Source of the DNA: Arenimonas terrae
GTDB taxonomy: Bacteria > Pseudomonadota > Gammaproteobacteria > Xanthomonadales > Xanthomonadaceae
Length of the DNA stretch: 64,000 nt
Direction of reading: 5' to 3'
Assembly (NCBI RefSeq): GCF_006265115.1
Contig: NZ_SMDR01000001.1
Coordinates: forward strand, 1,736,001-1,800,000
Below, piece by piece: positions 52,421-61,534 of this stretch (within the stretch, counting starts at the first letter, position 1; the number at the start of each line of letters is the position of its first letter). Position numbers and translations under genes: made by a program. The notes beneath the pieces were generated by a model. The model made no database searches, was not told the origin of the DNA, and worked only from the letters and a program-made list of their open reading frames with translations.

Positions 52421-52540
52421 GCCGGGATCGTTTGCGGCGATAGGCCGCTGGATGCGGTCTGGTGCCGGGATCGTTCGCGGCGATAGGCCGCCGCACGCGG
52501 TCTGGTGCCAGGATCGTTCGCCGCGATAGGCCGCCGCACG
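52421..52540 (+). repeat. Three tandem 43-bp GCCGGGATCG units beside copy C
   Basis: Units begin at 52421, 52464 and 52507 with a period of 43. Each has GCCGGGATCGTT (third GCCAGG), then GCGGCGATAGGCCG, and the first two end GCGGTCTGGT. The third runs directly into the outer arm of palindrome C. There are no variable spacers, so it is not a CRISPR. Single or double units occur at copies A and B. Confidence 0.85.
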
Positions 52541-52632
52541 AGGGGACTTTCCCGGGGACGCCGTGAATACGTCCATGTAGGCTTTTCGAAAACGTCCATG
52601 TTTTCGAAACCCCGGAAAAGTCCCCTCGCGCG
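52535..52632 (-). repeat. Compound palindrome, copy C (reverse orientation)
   Basis: 98 bp. Outer arms 52535-52557 and 52610-52632 (23 nt) pair with two mismatches. The inner stem is TTTCGAAAAC (52584-52593) / GTTTTCGAAA (52600-52609) with loop GTCCAT; its basal pair is T-A where all other copies have C-G, so both sides changed together. The bulge (52558-52583) is the most diverged of the four. Confidence 0.9.
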
Positions 52633-52829
52633 ACGGCCTGTGACGTTTATGGGCCGGTGATCGACAAGGAAAAGGCGAAAAGCTCGTGACCTGAGCGTTC
52701 GTGGGGCGTCCTGGCATTCGGGACACTCCCGAGCCTCGGCAGCTGTCCAAGCCGCTTCTCGCTGAAATCACCAACACTCCGGATCGCCCTGCCCTTCGGG
52801 CGCCCCTCCGGAACTCCCGGCAGGGGCGT

Positions 52830-52929
52830 CGTGCGAGAGGTCGCTTTCCGGGGCTTCGAAAACATGGACGTTTTCGAAGAGCCCCCATGGATGGGTTCAC
52901 GGCGTCCCCGGAAAGCGACCTCTCGTGCG
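52830..52929 (+). repeat. Compound palindrome, copy D
   Basis: 100 bp. Outer arms 52830-52853 and 52906-52929 pair with two adjacent mismatches near the ends. Inner hairpin 52854-52863 / 52870-52879 with loop ATGGAC is identical to copy A. The bulge 52880-52905 differs from A at one position. The flank after it (CGCTCGCC then CGATCAGGC) looks like a decayed GCCGGGATCG unit. With copy C it forms a large inverted pair separated by 197 bp. Confidence 0.92.
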
Positions 52930-52993
52930 GCGACCCGCTCGCCTGAACCGATCAGGCGCCCGCGCCTTTCCGCATGGCATCCTAGGCACACCC

Positions 52994-54727
52994 ATGGCCC
53001 GCATCCCCGACGCCTTCATCGACGACCTGCTCGCCCGGACGGACATCGTCGAGGTGGTGGGGTCGCGCGTGCCGCTCAAGCGGCAGGGACGGGAGTATTC
53101 GGCGCGCTGTCCGTTCCACGACGAACGCTCGCCGAGCTTCACCGTGTCGCCGACCAAGCAGTTCTACCACTGCTTCGGCTGCGGCGCGCACGGCACCGCC
53201 ATCAGCTTCCTGATGAACTACGACCGCCTCGAGTTCCTCGACGCGGTCGAGGAGCTGGCCAAACGCTGCGGCCTGGAAGTGCCGCGCGACACCCAGCAGC
53301 GCAACCAGAGCGGCGAATCGCGCGAACTGTATTCGGCGCTGGAGGCGGCGGCGCGGTTTTTCCAGCAGCAGCTCACGGGCAGCCAGAAGGCGCGCGCCTA
53401 CCTCGAGCGCCGCGGCGTGGATGCCGAGAACCAGGCGCGTTTCGGCATCGGCTACGCACCGGACGGCTTCAATGGGCTCAAGGATGCGCTGGGCACCGAC
53501 GAGCGCCGGCTGTCGCTGCTGGACAAGACCGGCATGCTGTCCAAGAGCGACAGCGGGCGCGTCTACGACAAGTTCCGCGACCGGGTGATGTTCCCGATCC
53601 ACGACCGCCGCGGCCGCGTCATCGCTTTCGGCGGGCGCGTGCTCGAGAAGGACGACGGGCCGAAGTACCTCAACTCGCCCGAGACCGTGCTGTTCCACAA
53701 GGGCCGCGAGCTCTACGGCCTGTGGCAGGTGCGGCAGGCGCATTCGAAGATCCCGCGGCTGGTGGTCGTCGAGGGCTACATGGACGTGGTGGCGCTGTTC
53801 CAGTTCGGCGTGAACACCGCCGTCGCGACGCTGGGCACGGCGACCACGCCCGACCATGCCGAGCTGCTGTTCCGCAATGCTGCCGACGTGTACTTCTGCT
53901 TCGACGGCGACCGCGCAGGCCGCGGCGCCGCGTGGAAGGCGCTCGAATCGGTGCTGCCGCGCATGCGCGACGGGCGCCAGGCGTTTTTCCTGTTCCTGCC
54001 CGAAGGCGAGGACCCGGACACCATCGTGCGCAAGGAAGGCGCCGGCGGCTTCGACGCGCGCCTGGCACAGGCCACGCCGCTGTCGGAATTCTTCTACAAC
54101 GAGCTGTCCAAGGATGTGAACCTGGCCGGCATGGAGGGCAAGGCGCGGCTGGCGGAGCGCGCGAAGCCGCTGCTGGCGAACATTCCCGACGGCGCCTTCC
54201 GCGACCTGATGCAGCAGCGTCTGACCGAACTGACCGGTGTCGGACAGCGCGCCGAAGCTGCGCCCGCGGCGGCAGCGACGCCGTCGATGCGCGGCGGCCG
54301 CAGCGGCGCGCCCGCGCCCAAGCGCAGCCTGGTGCGCACGGCGATCGCGCTGCTGCTGCAGCAGCCGGCGCTGGCCGATGCCATCGAGCCGCCCTATCAG
54401 TTCGGCGTGCTGCGCCAGCCGGGCATTGCGCTGCTGATGGAGCTGATCGAACTGGCGCGCGCGCGGCCGGGCATCACCACCGGCGCGGTGCTGGAACATT
54501 TCGCCGAACGCGAGGAAGGCGCGGCGCTGCAGAAGCTGGCCACGCAGGCCTTTCCGGGCGAGGTCGCGGCCTGGCGCAGCGAGTTCCTCGACGCGCTGGC
54601 GCAGCTGGACAGGCAGACGCGGCAGCAGCGCATCGAGGAGCTGCAGGTGCGCATCAACGAAGTCGGCATGTCCGGCCTGAGCGATCCCGAAAAGGCCGAG
54701 CTGCGCGAGCTGCACGCCGCGCGCTGA
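52994..54727 (+). CDS. dnaG: DNA primase
   Basis: Synthesises RNA primers for replication. 577 residues, normal length. N-terminal zinc-binding domain ARCPFHDERSPSF ... YHCFGCGAHG, then the RNAP core with the TOPRIM metal site VVVEGYMDVVALFQFGV, ATLGTATT and YFCFDGDRAGRGAAWKALES (DxD), and a C-terminal helicase-binding domain after an Ala/Pro/Arg-rich linker at about 415-440. No ribosome-binding site of strength is seen. The next gene is an S9 peptidase, not rpoD. Confidence 0.97.
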   Translation: MARIPDAFIDDLLARTDIVEVVGSRVPLKRQGREYSARCPFHDERSPSFTVSPTKQFYHCFGCGAHGTAISFLMNYDRLEFLDAVEELAKRCGLEVPRDTQQRNQSGESRELYSALEAAARFFQQQLTGSQKARAYLERRGVDAENQARFGIGYAPDGFNGLKDALGTDERRLSLLDKTGMLSKSDSGRVYDKFRDRVMFPIHDRRGRVIAFGGRVLEKDDGPKYLNSPETVLFHKGRELYGLWQVRQAHSKIPRLVVVEGYMDVVALFQFGVNTAVATLGTATTPDHAELLFRNAADVYFCFDGDRAGRGAAWKALESVLPRMRDGRQAFFLFLPEGEDPDTIVRKEGAGGFDARLAQATPLSEFFYNELSKDVNLAGMEGKARLAERAKPLLANIPDGAFRDLMQQRLTELTGVGQRAEAAPAAAATPSMRGGRSGAPAPKRSLVRTAIALLLQQPALADAIEPPYQFGVLRQPGIALLMELIELARARPGITTGAVLEHFAEREEGAALQKLATQAFPGEVAAWRSEFLDALAQLDRQTRQQRIEELQVRINEVGMSGLSDPEKAELRELHAAR

Positions 54728-54734
54728 AGCGGGT

Positions 54735-54794
54735 TCAGGTTCACTTCCGTGGCTGATTCAGTCACCCGCCCCGATCCGCCGGAAGTGAACCTGA
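54735..54794. repeat. 15-bp inverted repeat behind dnaG
   Basis: TCAGGTTCACTTCCG (54735-54749) and CGGAAGTGAACCTGA (54780-54794) are perfect inverted repeats with a 30-nt interior; the right arm continues CCCCATTT. Similar GGGGTCAG-ended palindromes are known near REP-associated tyrosine transposases in other bacteria, so it may be a small non-autonomous element; it also may end the dnaG transcript. Confidence 0.7.
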
Positions 54795-54866
54795 CCCCAT
54801 TTCAGTAGACATCCCCTCGACCGGCCGGCGACTATCCTCGCGGAACCAAACCCCGGGGAGCTTCCG

Positions 54867-56813
54867 ATGCGCACCACCCTGCTCTGCCTGTCGCTGGCGC
54901 TGGCCGCGCCGGCCTTCGCCGCCGAACCCACCGCCGTCGTGCGCGAGGAAGTCGGCAACCGCATCACCGAAAACGTGCCGGCGGTGCCGGCCGAACTGCT
55001 CGAGCGCCTGAACCGCTACCAGAACACCCGCGGCGCCACCTTTGCGGGCTGGCTCGACGACGGCAGCATGATCATCGGCACGCGCTTCGGGGAAACCAAC
55101 CAGGCCCACCGGGTGCGCACGCCGCTGGGCATGCGCGAGCAGCTGACTTTCTATCCCGAGCCGATCAATGCCGTGGACACGGCGCCGGCCGCCGGCGGCA
55201 AGGGCTTCGTGTTCGGCAAGGACGTGGGCGGGTCGGAGTTCTGGCAGCTGTTCTGGTACGACCTGGACAAGCGCGAGGCGACGATGTTCACCGACGGCAA
55301 GCGCAGCCAGAACACGACGCCGCTGTGGTCGCGCGACGGCCGCCAGCTGGCCTGGGCCAGCACCGCGCGCAACGGCACCGACTACGACCTGTGGGTGCGC
55401 GACATGGCCAGCGGCCAGGCGCGCCAGGTGCTGGCCGAAGGCGGGCTGTGGACGCCGATGGACTTCTCGCCGGACGGAAAGCGCCTGCTGGTGACGAAGT
55501 ACGTGTCGATCAACGAGTCCTATCCGGGCGAGCTGGACCTGGCGACCGGCAAGCTCGAGCTGTTCCCGGTGGACGGCGGCAAGGCCGCCTTCAACGCCTT
55601 CAAGTACGCGCCCGACGGCCGCAGCGTGTACTTCGTCTCCGACGAGGAGCGCGAGTTCCTGACCCTGCGCCACCACGACCCGGCCGGCGGCGCGCCGACC
55701 CTGGTCAGCGGCGGCGTGCCCTGGGACGTCGAGACCGTCGAGATCAGCGGCGACGGCCGGCACCTGGCCTATGTCGCCAACGAGGACGGCATCAGCCGGC
55801 TGCGCGTGCTGACGATCCCCGGCCATCGCGAGATCGCGCTGCCGACGCTGCCGATCGGCGTGATCGGCAATGTCGGTTTTTCGCCGGACGGCCGGCAGCT
55901 GGCGGTCACGCTCAACAGCGCCACCTCCCCCAGCGACGTCTACGTGATCACCCTGGCCGACGCCACGCTCACCCGCTGGACCCAGAGCGAAGTCGGCGGC
56001 CTGGACGCGGCGAAGTTCCGTGCGCCCACGCTCGTGCGCTACGAGACCTTCGACGAGGTCGACGGCAAGCGCCGAACGATCCCGGCCTTCTACTACCGCC
56101 CGGCCGGCGACGGCCCCTTCCCGGTGGTGATCAACATCCACGGCGGCCCGGAATCGCAGGCGCTGCCGGTGTTCAACCCGAGCATCCAGTTCCTGGTCGA
56201 GGAGCTGAAGGTTGCGGTGCTGGTGCCGAACGTGCGCGGCTCTTCGGGCTACGGCAAGGGCTACCTGCAGCTCGACAACGGCCTCAAGCGCGAGGATTCG
56301 GTGCGCGACATCGGCGCCCTGCTCGACTGGATAGGCCGCCAGCCCGAGCTCGACGGCAAGCGCGTCGGCGTGGCGGGAGGCAGCTACGGCGGCTACATGG
56401 TGCTGGCCAGCATGGTGCACTACAACGACCGCATCCGCGCCGGCATCGACGTGGTGGGCATCTCCGACTTCGGCACCTTCCTGAAGAACACCGAAAGCTA
56501 TCGCCGCGACCTGCGCCGCGCCGAATACGGCGACGAGCGCATCCCCGAGATCAAGGCCTTCCACGATCGCATCGCGCCGCTCAACAACGCCGGCCGGATC
56601 AGCCGGCCGCTGTTCGTCGCCCAGGGCTACAACGACCCGCGCGTGCCCTGGACCGAAGCCGAGCAGATCGTGAAGGCGGTGCGCGGCAACGGCGGCGAGG
56701 TCTGGTACCTGCTGCTCAAGGACGAGGGCCACGGTTTCCGCAAGAAGACCAACACCGACTACTTCGGCGCCGCCAGCGTGCTGTTCTGGCAGCAGCACCT
56801 GATCGCGGACTGA
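54867..56813 (+). CDS. S9 family serine peptidase (prolyl oligopeptidase/acylaminoacyl-peptidase type)
   Basis: Exported peptidase of 648 residues. Signal peptide LLCLSLALAAPAFAAE. A seven-bladed propeller with blades such as WSRDGRQLAWAS and FSPDGKRLLVTKY is followed by an alpha/beta hydrolase domain: NIHGGPESQ, VPNVRGSSGYGKGYL, nucleophile GGSYGGYM, acid in GYNDPRVPW and the His in DEGHGFRKK. All triad residues are in place. It cleaves oligopeptides in the periplasm. It occupies the position after dnaG where rpoD is usually found. Confidence 0.94.
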   Translation: MRTTLLCLSLALAAPAFAAEPTAVVREEVGNRITENVPAVPAELLERLNRYQNTRGATFAGWLDDGSMIIGTRFGETNQAHRVRTPLGMREQLTFYPEPINAVDTAPAAGGKGFVFGKDVGGSEFWQLFWYDLDKREATMFTDGKRSQNTTPLWSRDGRQLAWASTARNGTDYDLWVRDMASGQARQVLAEGGLWTPMDFSPDGKRLLVTKYVSINESYPGELDLATGKLELFPVDGGKAAFNAFKYAPDGRSVYFVSDEEREFLTLRHHDPAGGAPTLVSGGVPWDVETVEISGDGRHLAYVANEDGISRLRVLTIPGHREIALPTLPIGVIGNVGFSPDGRQLAVTLNSATSPSDVYVITLADATLTRWTQSEVGGLDAAKFRAPTLVRYETFDEVDGKRRTIPAFYYRPAGDGPFPVVINIHGGPESQALPVFNPSIQFLVEELKVAVLVPNVRGSSGYGKGYLQLDNGLKREDSVRDIGALLDWIGRQPELDGKRVGVAGGSYGGYMVLASMVHYNDRIRAGIDVVGISDFGTFLKNTESYRRDLRRAEYGDERIPEIKAFHDRIAPLNNAGRISRPLFVAQGYNDPRVPWTEAEQIVKAVRGNGGEVWYLLLKDEGHGFRKKTNTDYFGAASVLFWQQHLIAD

Positions 56814-56892
56814 TCCGGAGCGCTACCGGCCCCACTTCGCCCCGCCCCGCGGCGATCCCGCGCGGGGCGAGGAGGAGCCCGGCACGGCCGGT

Positions 56893-58440
56893 TCACCAGA
56901 CCAGCAGACGTCCGGTCTGCAGCTGCTGCGACAGCGGATGCTCGAGCAGGCTCAGGCGCTGCGATTCGCGGGTGTAGCGGATCGGCAGCAGCACCGTGGC
57001 GGAAACCGCCTGGCCGTTTTCGACCGCCGGCGAGAAGCGCCATTCGCGCACCGACTCCAGCGCGGCCATGTCGAAGGCCCGGCCGAGCTGGGAGCTGACC
57101 ACCGCGGCATCCTGCACCACGCCGCTGGCGTCGACGGTGGCGCGGACTTCCACCACGCCGCTGTCGAGGCCGCGGAAATCGCGCGACCGCGCCGTCATCG
57201 GATAGCGCGGCGCACCGTTGCCGGCGAGCGGGATCGGCGCCTGGTAGAGCGCCCCCGCAGCCGTCGGCACCTCGGCCGGCACCGGGACCAGGGTGGCGCG
57301 GGCGCGGCGTTCCGGCGCCACGGGCTGCAGGCCGGCATCCACGTACGCCCGCGTTGCGGCGACGCGGTTGGCGTCGCGGGGCAGCGGGGCCAGGCGGGCG
57401 ACCGGATCCAGGCGGGCCACCGGACCGGCGACGGTGATCGGCGCAAGGGTCGGCGCGCTGGCCAGCGCGGTGACGGCCATCGGCGGCAGCACGACGATGC
57501 GCGCGGGCTGCGCCTGCCACACCGCGGCGGCGGTCGCCGCACCGGCCGACAACGCCAGCCCGGCGCCGAACAGCGCCCGGGCCAGGCCCGGCAAGGGTTG
57601 TCTGATCATGGTGATTCTCCACTTCAAGGATTGGCTGGACTGCCAATGGCAGCCGACCGGCAGTCCAAGATCGGCCAGCTGCGTTCTGAGCATCGCCTCG
57701 GCATAGTCGCGGCGCGCGTGGGGGTGGCGGCGGAGCACCGCGGCATCGCAGGCCAGCTCCTGGTCCACGCGCAGGCGCGCGGCCGCCAGGTGCACCAGCG
57801 GGTTGAACCAGTACAGGCTGCGCAGCAGGCACATCGCCAGGTTGGCCTGCAGGTCGCCGCGGCGCAGATGCACCCGCTCATGCGCCAGCACCAGCTCGCG
57901 GTGGCGGGGTTCGTAGCGCTGCTCGAAGTCGGCTGGCAGCACGATGCGCGGACGCAGCGCGCCCAGGACCGCCGGCCCGAGATCGCTGTGCTCGCTGACG
58001 TAGTGGCCGCGCGCGTCGCGATGCAGGCGCCCGAGGCGGCGACGGTAGCGCGCCTGCTGCCAGGTGAAATGCCCGGCCATCAGCATCGCGCCGGCGATCC
58101 AGATCCCCAGTGCGATCGCGCTGGCGGAGATCCGGTTCGTGTCCGTCGCCGCCGCCTGGTCCGCGGCCGCCGGTCCGGCGGTGGAAAGCGCGCGGACGCC
58201 GGGCACGCGGGACTCGATGACGCGCGCCTCGACGGCACGCGCCGCAGGCGCGGGGCCGGGCACGCTGCCGCGCGGCAGCATCGTCGCCAGCAGCGCCGCC
58301 GGCACCAGCAGCCACAGCCACAGCACCGCGCCCGAGCCCCAGGCGCGGCGCCAGAGCGGCCGCAGCGCCAGCACCAGCGCCAAGGCGATGCTCACGGCCA
58401 GCGCCGAGCGCAGGCCCCAGGCGACCAGCTCAGCGGCCAT
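56893..58440 (-). CDS. M56 (BlaR1-like) metallopeptidase with C-terminal TonB domain
   Basis: Membrane sensor-protease of 515 residues. Four N-terminal helices surround a cytoplasmic zincin site AHERVHLRRGD (HExxH near 188-192) as in BlaR1/MecR1. There is no penicillin-binding sensor domain; instead a periplasmic linker leads to a TonB-like C-terminus (GNGAPRYPMTARSRDFRGLDSGVVEVRATVDASG; MAALESVREWRFSPAVENGQAV). On an unknown envelope signal it presumably cleaves the BlaI partner encoded just upstream (11-nt overlap). The M56-TonB combination is known in proteobacteria, but its ligand is not. Confidence 0.92.
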   Translation of the reverse strand: MAAELVAWGLRSALAVSIALALVLALRPLWRRAWGSGAVLWLWLLVPAALLATMLPRGSVPGPAPAARAVEARVIESRVPGVRALSTAGPAAADQAAATDTNRISASAIALGIWIAGAMLMAGHFTWQQARYRRRLGRLHRDARGHYVSEHSDLGPAVLGALRPRIVLPADFEQRYEPRHRELVLAHERVHLRRGDLQANLAMCLLRSLYWFNPLVHLAAARLRVDQELACDAAVLRRHPHARRDYAEAMLRTQLADLGLPVGCHWQSSQSLKWRITMIRQPLPGLARALFGAGLALSAGAATAAAVWQAQPARIVVLPPMAVTALASAPTLAPITVAGPVARLDPVARLAPLPRDANRVAATRAYVDAGLQPVAPERRARATLVPVPAEVPTAAGALYQAPIPLAGNGAPRYPMTARSRDFRGLDSGVVEVRATVDASGVVQDAAVVSSQLGRAFDMAALESVREWRFSPAVENGQAVSATVLLPIRYTRESQRLSLLEHPLSQQLQTGRLLVW

Positions 58441-58807
58441 CGTCGATCTCCTGGATCAGGCGGCGCAGCTCGGCGATGTCCTCGGGACTGAGCTGGCCGC
58501 GCTCGCTGAAATGCGCGACCAGCGGCGCGACCCGGCCGTCGTAGAGGCGGTCGATCAGGCTGGTGCATTCCTCGGCGCGCCAGTCGGCCTGGGCGAGCTC
58601 GGGGCGGTAGCGGTAGCGGCGGCCCTCGCGTTCGGCGCTGATCGCGCCCTTGTTGAGCAGCCGGTTGATCAGGGTACGCACGGTGGGTTCGGCCCAGCCC
58701 TGGGGGCCGGCGACGCTGGCGATCAGGTCTTCGGCCGTGGCTTCGCCGGCGGCCCACAGGGCGCGCATGACCACGCTCTCGGCTTCACTGATGGTCACGG
58801 GGGGCAT
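58430..58807 (-). CDS. BlaI/MecI/CopY-family repressor
   Basis: Winged-helix repressor of 125 residues: ISEAESVVMRALWAAGEATAEDLIASV, EPTVRTLINRLLNKGAISAEREGRRYRYRPEL (recognition region), and a C-terminal dimer helix set (CTSLIDRLYDGRVAPLVAHFSERGQLSPEDIAELRRLI). GGAG precedes the ATG. It should bind the dyad in its own promoter and be inactivated by the M56 protease encoded downstream. Other targets are unknown; no beta-lactamase is in the window. Confidence 0.95.
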   Translation of the reverse strand: MPPVTISEAESVVMRALWAAGEATAEDLIASVAGPQGWAEPTVRTLINRLLNKGAISAEREGRRYRYRPELAQADWRAEECTSLIDRLYDGRVAPLVAHFSERGQLSPEDIAELRRLIQEIDDGR

Positions 58808-58835
58808 GCGCGGCTCCTGCCTGGGTTCGGGGCAG

Positions 58836-58863
58836 AATTTACGCCTGTAAAAGATACAGTCAA
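58836..58863 (-). promoter_or_regulatory. BlaI operator inside the blaI-M56 promoter
   Basis: Minus strand: TTGACT (58863-58858), 16-nt spacer, TAAATT (58841-58836). Between and overlapping the -35 is a perfect dyad CTGTA-N5-TACAG (58845-58859), fitting the TACA/TGTA half-sites of BlaI/MecI operators. The position explains repression and autoregulation. Confidence 0.82.
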
Positions 58864-58894
58864 GCCCCGAGCCGGCACGTGCGCCAGCCGGCGT

Positions 58895-59827
58895 TCAGTC
58901 GCGGACGAACTCGAGCCCGGGTGCCGCCACCGCCGCCGCCTGCGGCAGCAGCCAGTGGTCGGCCAGCAGGAAGGCGAACAAGGCCATCAGGTAGATGATC
59001 GAGTAGTTGAACACCTGCATGGCGTACAGCTCGCCCGGGGGATTGAGCAGGCGGATGGCGTAGTAGAGGAACACGCCGCCCAGCACCAGGGCGCCGCCCA
59101 GGTAGAACACGCCGCTCATGCCGGTGACGAAGGGCAGCACGCTCACCACCAGCAGCAGCACCGTGTAGAACAGGATCTGCCAGCGCGTGTAGGTGACGCC
59201 GTAGACCACCGGCAGCATCGGGATCATCGCCTTGGCGTAGTCGTCGCGGCGGAAGATCGCCAGCGCCCAGAAATGCGGCGGCGTCCACACGAAGATGATC
59301 AGCACCAGCAGCAGCGCATAGGGGTCGACGCCCCAGGGGGCGACGAAACCGTCCACCGCCGCCCAGCCCAGCGCCGGCGGTGCGGCGCCGGCCAGGCCGC
59401 CGATGACGATGTTCTGCGGCGTCGCGCGCTTGAGGTAGCCGGTGTAGATGACCGCGTATCCGATCAGGGAGGCGAAGGTCAGCAGGGCGGTGAAGCCGTT
59501 GACGCGCCAGGCCAGCAGGGCCATGGAAATCGCGCCCAGCACCACCGCGAAGGCCAGCACCTGGCCGGGACGCAGCGAGCCCACGGCAAGCGGCCGGTGC
59601 TGCGTGCGCGCCATCAGCGTGTCGATGCGCTGGTCGAGCAGGTGGTTGATCGCCGCCGCCGACGCCGCGGCCAGCCAGATGCCGATCGCGCCCAGCACCA
59701 GGCGCTCCCAGGGCCAGGCTTCGCCCGGCTCGATCGCCAGGAACATGCCGATGATCGCCGTGAACACGATCAGCGCGACGACGCGCGGCTTGGTCAGTTC
59801 CCAGTAGGCGGCGAAGGGAATCTTCAT
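58895..59827 (-). CDS. ctaB: Protoheme IX farnesyltransferase (heme O synthase)
   Basis: Inner-membrane UbiA-family prenyltransferase of 310 residues, converting heme B to heme O. Motifs: [22 protein letters not shown], the Mg-diphosphate sites [20 protein letters not shown] (DxxxD) and [24 protein letters not shown], and [24 protein letters not shown]. Eight to nine helices. Its ATG overlaps the ctaA stop by 4 nt. It supplies heme O to CtaA for the aa3-type oxidase at the right of the window. Confidence 0.97.
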   Translation of the reverse strand: MKIPFAAYWELTKPRVVALIVFTAIIGMFLAIEPGEAWPWERLVLGAIGIWLAAASAAAINHLLDQRIDTLMARTQHRPLAVGSLRPGQVLAFAVVLGAISMALLAWRVNGFTALLTFASLIGYAVIYTGYLKRATPQNIVIGGLAGAAPPALGWAAVDGFVAPWGVDPYALLLVLIIFVWTPPHFWALAIFRRDDYAKAMIPMLPVVYGVTYTRWQILFYTVLLLVVSVLPFVTGMSGVFYLGGALVLGGVFLYYAIRLLNPPGELYAMQVFNYSIIYLMALFAFLLADHWLLPQAAAVAAPGLEFVRD

Positions 59828-60975
59828 TCCGGCGCCCGCAGCCGCGCCAGCAGACCCACCACGGTGAACAGCAGCAGGGCCGCGCCGGCGTTGTGCGCGG
59901 TGGCGACCCACAGCGGCAGGCCGAGCACGATGTTGCTGATGCCCAGCGCGACCTGCGCCGTCAGCAGCCCCAGCAGCACGCTGCCCCAGAACACCAGGCC
60001 CGGCGTGCGCACCATGCGGATGCCGACCACCAGCAGGTGGCCGGCCACCAGCAGGGCCATCATGCGGTGCGTCATCTGGATGGCGACGCGGGCCGGGCCG
60101 TCGAGCACGCCGCCTTCGTAGTCCACGCCGATGCCGCGCCAGAGCACGAAGCCCTCGCGGTAGTCCTGCGCCGGCCACCACTGGCCCAGGCAGGTCGGGA
60201 AGTCGGTGCCGCAGGCGAGCGCGGCGTAGTTGGCGCTGGTCCAGCCGCCGAGCGCGATCTGCACCACCAGCAGGCCCAGGCCGACCCACAGCAGGCGGCG
60301 CAGGCGCGGCGCCTCGGCGAACACCAGGGCCGGGCCGGGCGTGCTCTTCCACGCCAGCCAGGTCAGCAGCGACAGCGTCAGCAGGCCGCCCAGCAGGTGG
60401 GCCATCACGATGATGGGCTTCACCAGCCAGATCACCGTCCACATGCCCAGCACGGCCTGGAAGACGATCACCATCAGGATCAGGGTGCCCAGGCGCGCGC
60501 CGTCGGCGTTGGACCAGCGCATCGCCTGCACGAACAGGATCGCCTCGGCCGCCAGGAACAGCGCCATCGCGGCGACGTGGTTGGACGCGAACAACCCGTC
60601 CACGCCCATGTAGACCGGGATCGACAGCGCCACCAGGCCCGCGGCCACCAGCACGCTGGCCACGCCCAGGCGGCGCTTGCGCACGGCCAGCAGGGCCAGC
60701 ACCAGCACCAGCACACCGAGCGCGGCGGCGATGTGGCGGTGGAATTGTTCGCGCCAGGCCTTGCTCACTTCGACTGCGCGCTCGAAGCTCTCGTTCGCGG
60801 CGGCGATCTCGTGGTCGTGGGTCGGCCAGGCGGCCTGGCCGTAGCAGGTCGGCCAGTCCGGGCAGCTCAGGCCGGCATTGGACAGACGCACGAAGCTGCC
60901 GAACACGATCACGCCCAGGGCCAGCAGCACAGCGGCCCAGGCGAGGCGATGGTAATGACGGTGCGGGCTGTTCAT
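59824..60975 (-). CDS. ctaA: Heme A synthase (COX15/CtaA)
   Basis: Inner-membrane oxygenase of 383 residues that oxidises the C8 methyl of heme O to heme A. The start [18 protein letters not shown] is followed by eight helices. Heme-ligand His residues are in [39 protein letters not shown] and [13 protein letters not shown] Cys pair in [15 protein letters not shown] is the known periplasmic disulfide, and a second pair [12 protein letters not shown] lies in the second half. Coupled to ctaB. Confidence 0.96.
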   Translation of the reverse strand: MNSPHRHYHRLAWAAVLLALGVIVFGSFVRLSNAGLSCPDWPTCYGQAAWPTHDHEIAAANESFERAVEVSKAWREQFHRHIAAALGVLVLVLALLAVRKRRLGVASVLVAAGLVALSIPVYMGVDGLFASNHVAAMALFLAAEAILFVQAMRWSNADGARLGTLILMVIVFQAVLGMWTVIWLVKPIIVMAHLLGGLLTLSLLTWLAWKSTPGPALVFAEAPRLRRLLWVGLGLLVVQIALGGWTSANYAALACGTDFPTCLGQWWPAQDYREGFVLWRGIGVDYEGGVLDGPARVAIQMTHRMMALLVAGHLLVVGIRMVRTPGLVFWGSVLLGLLTAQVALGISNIVLGLPLWVATAHNAGAALLLFTVVGLLARLRAPE

Positions 60976-60982
60976 CGGGCGC

Positions 60983-61534
60983 CTACTTCACCACACGTCC
61001 GAGGTCCTTGCGCAGTCCCGAAGGATTGAAGCCCGGGGGATAACGCAGGACGAGGTAACCGTTCGGGTCGGCCAGGTAGACCGGCAGCGACTCCGGCGTG
61101 GCCAGGTCTGGCAGTCTGGCCTGCAGCGCGGCATCGGCCTGCATCGGCACCAGCCCGGGGAACCGGACCGCCCGCGGCGGCAGCTCGCCGAACCAGAGCA
61201 CCTCGACCTTGTCGGCGTGGCGGCCTTCCGACAGCCAGACCCGGTGCAGCGCATCGAGCAGCTGCGCGCAGGGCGCGCCGCAGTCGGCCGGCGGCGCGAC
61301 GACGATGTGCCAGTGGCGGTTGGCGGGCTGCCAGGCCCAGGCCTGGCCGTCGGCGCGGCGCAGCGACAGGTCGCGCAGGTCCGGGTAGGGATCGAGCATC
61401 TCGCCGATGTTGCGGGTCTGGCTCGGTTTCCAGCCGCCGAAGAACAGCGCCGCGGCGATGCCGAAGCTGCCGAGGAAAAACACCGCGATCAGCAGCAGGG
61501 TGAGGCGGGAGCGGGTCTTCTGGGAAACGGTCAT
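60983..61534 (-). CDS. Membrane-anchored thioredoxin-like protein of the oxidase cluster
   Basis: Protein of 183 residues with one N-terminal helix (LTLLLIAVFFLGSFGIAAALFFGG) and a periplasmic domain with DCGAPCAQLLDALH, a CxxxC pair (about 84/88) at the position of the copper-binding CxxxC of SCO proteins. The ligand His is not clear. It ends with VYLADPNGYLVLRYPPGFNPSGLRKDL, like SCO. Homologues lie between surf1 and ctaA in related genomes; a role in CuA or disulfide handling during oxidase assembly is inferred. Overlaps surf1 by ATGA. Confidence 0.8.
   Translation of the reverse strand: MTVSQKTRSRLTLLLIAVFFLGSFGIAAALFFGGWKPSQTRNIGEMLDPYPDLRDLSLRRADGQAWAWQPANRHWHIVVAPPADCGAPCAQLLDALHRVWLSEGRHADKVEVLWFGELPPRAVRFPGLVPMQADAALQARLPDLATPESLPVYLADPNGYLVLRYPPGFNPSGLRKDLGRVVK

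Noticed and set aside
52421..52540. CRISPR-like tandem array
   Set aside because: Units are contiguous 43-bp repeats without variable spacers, and no cas genes are present.
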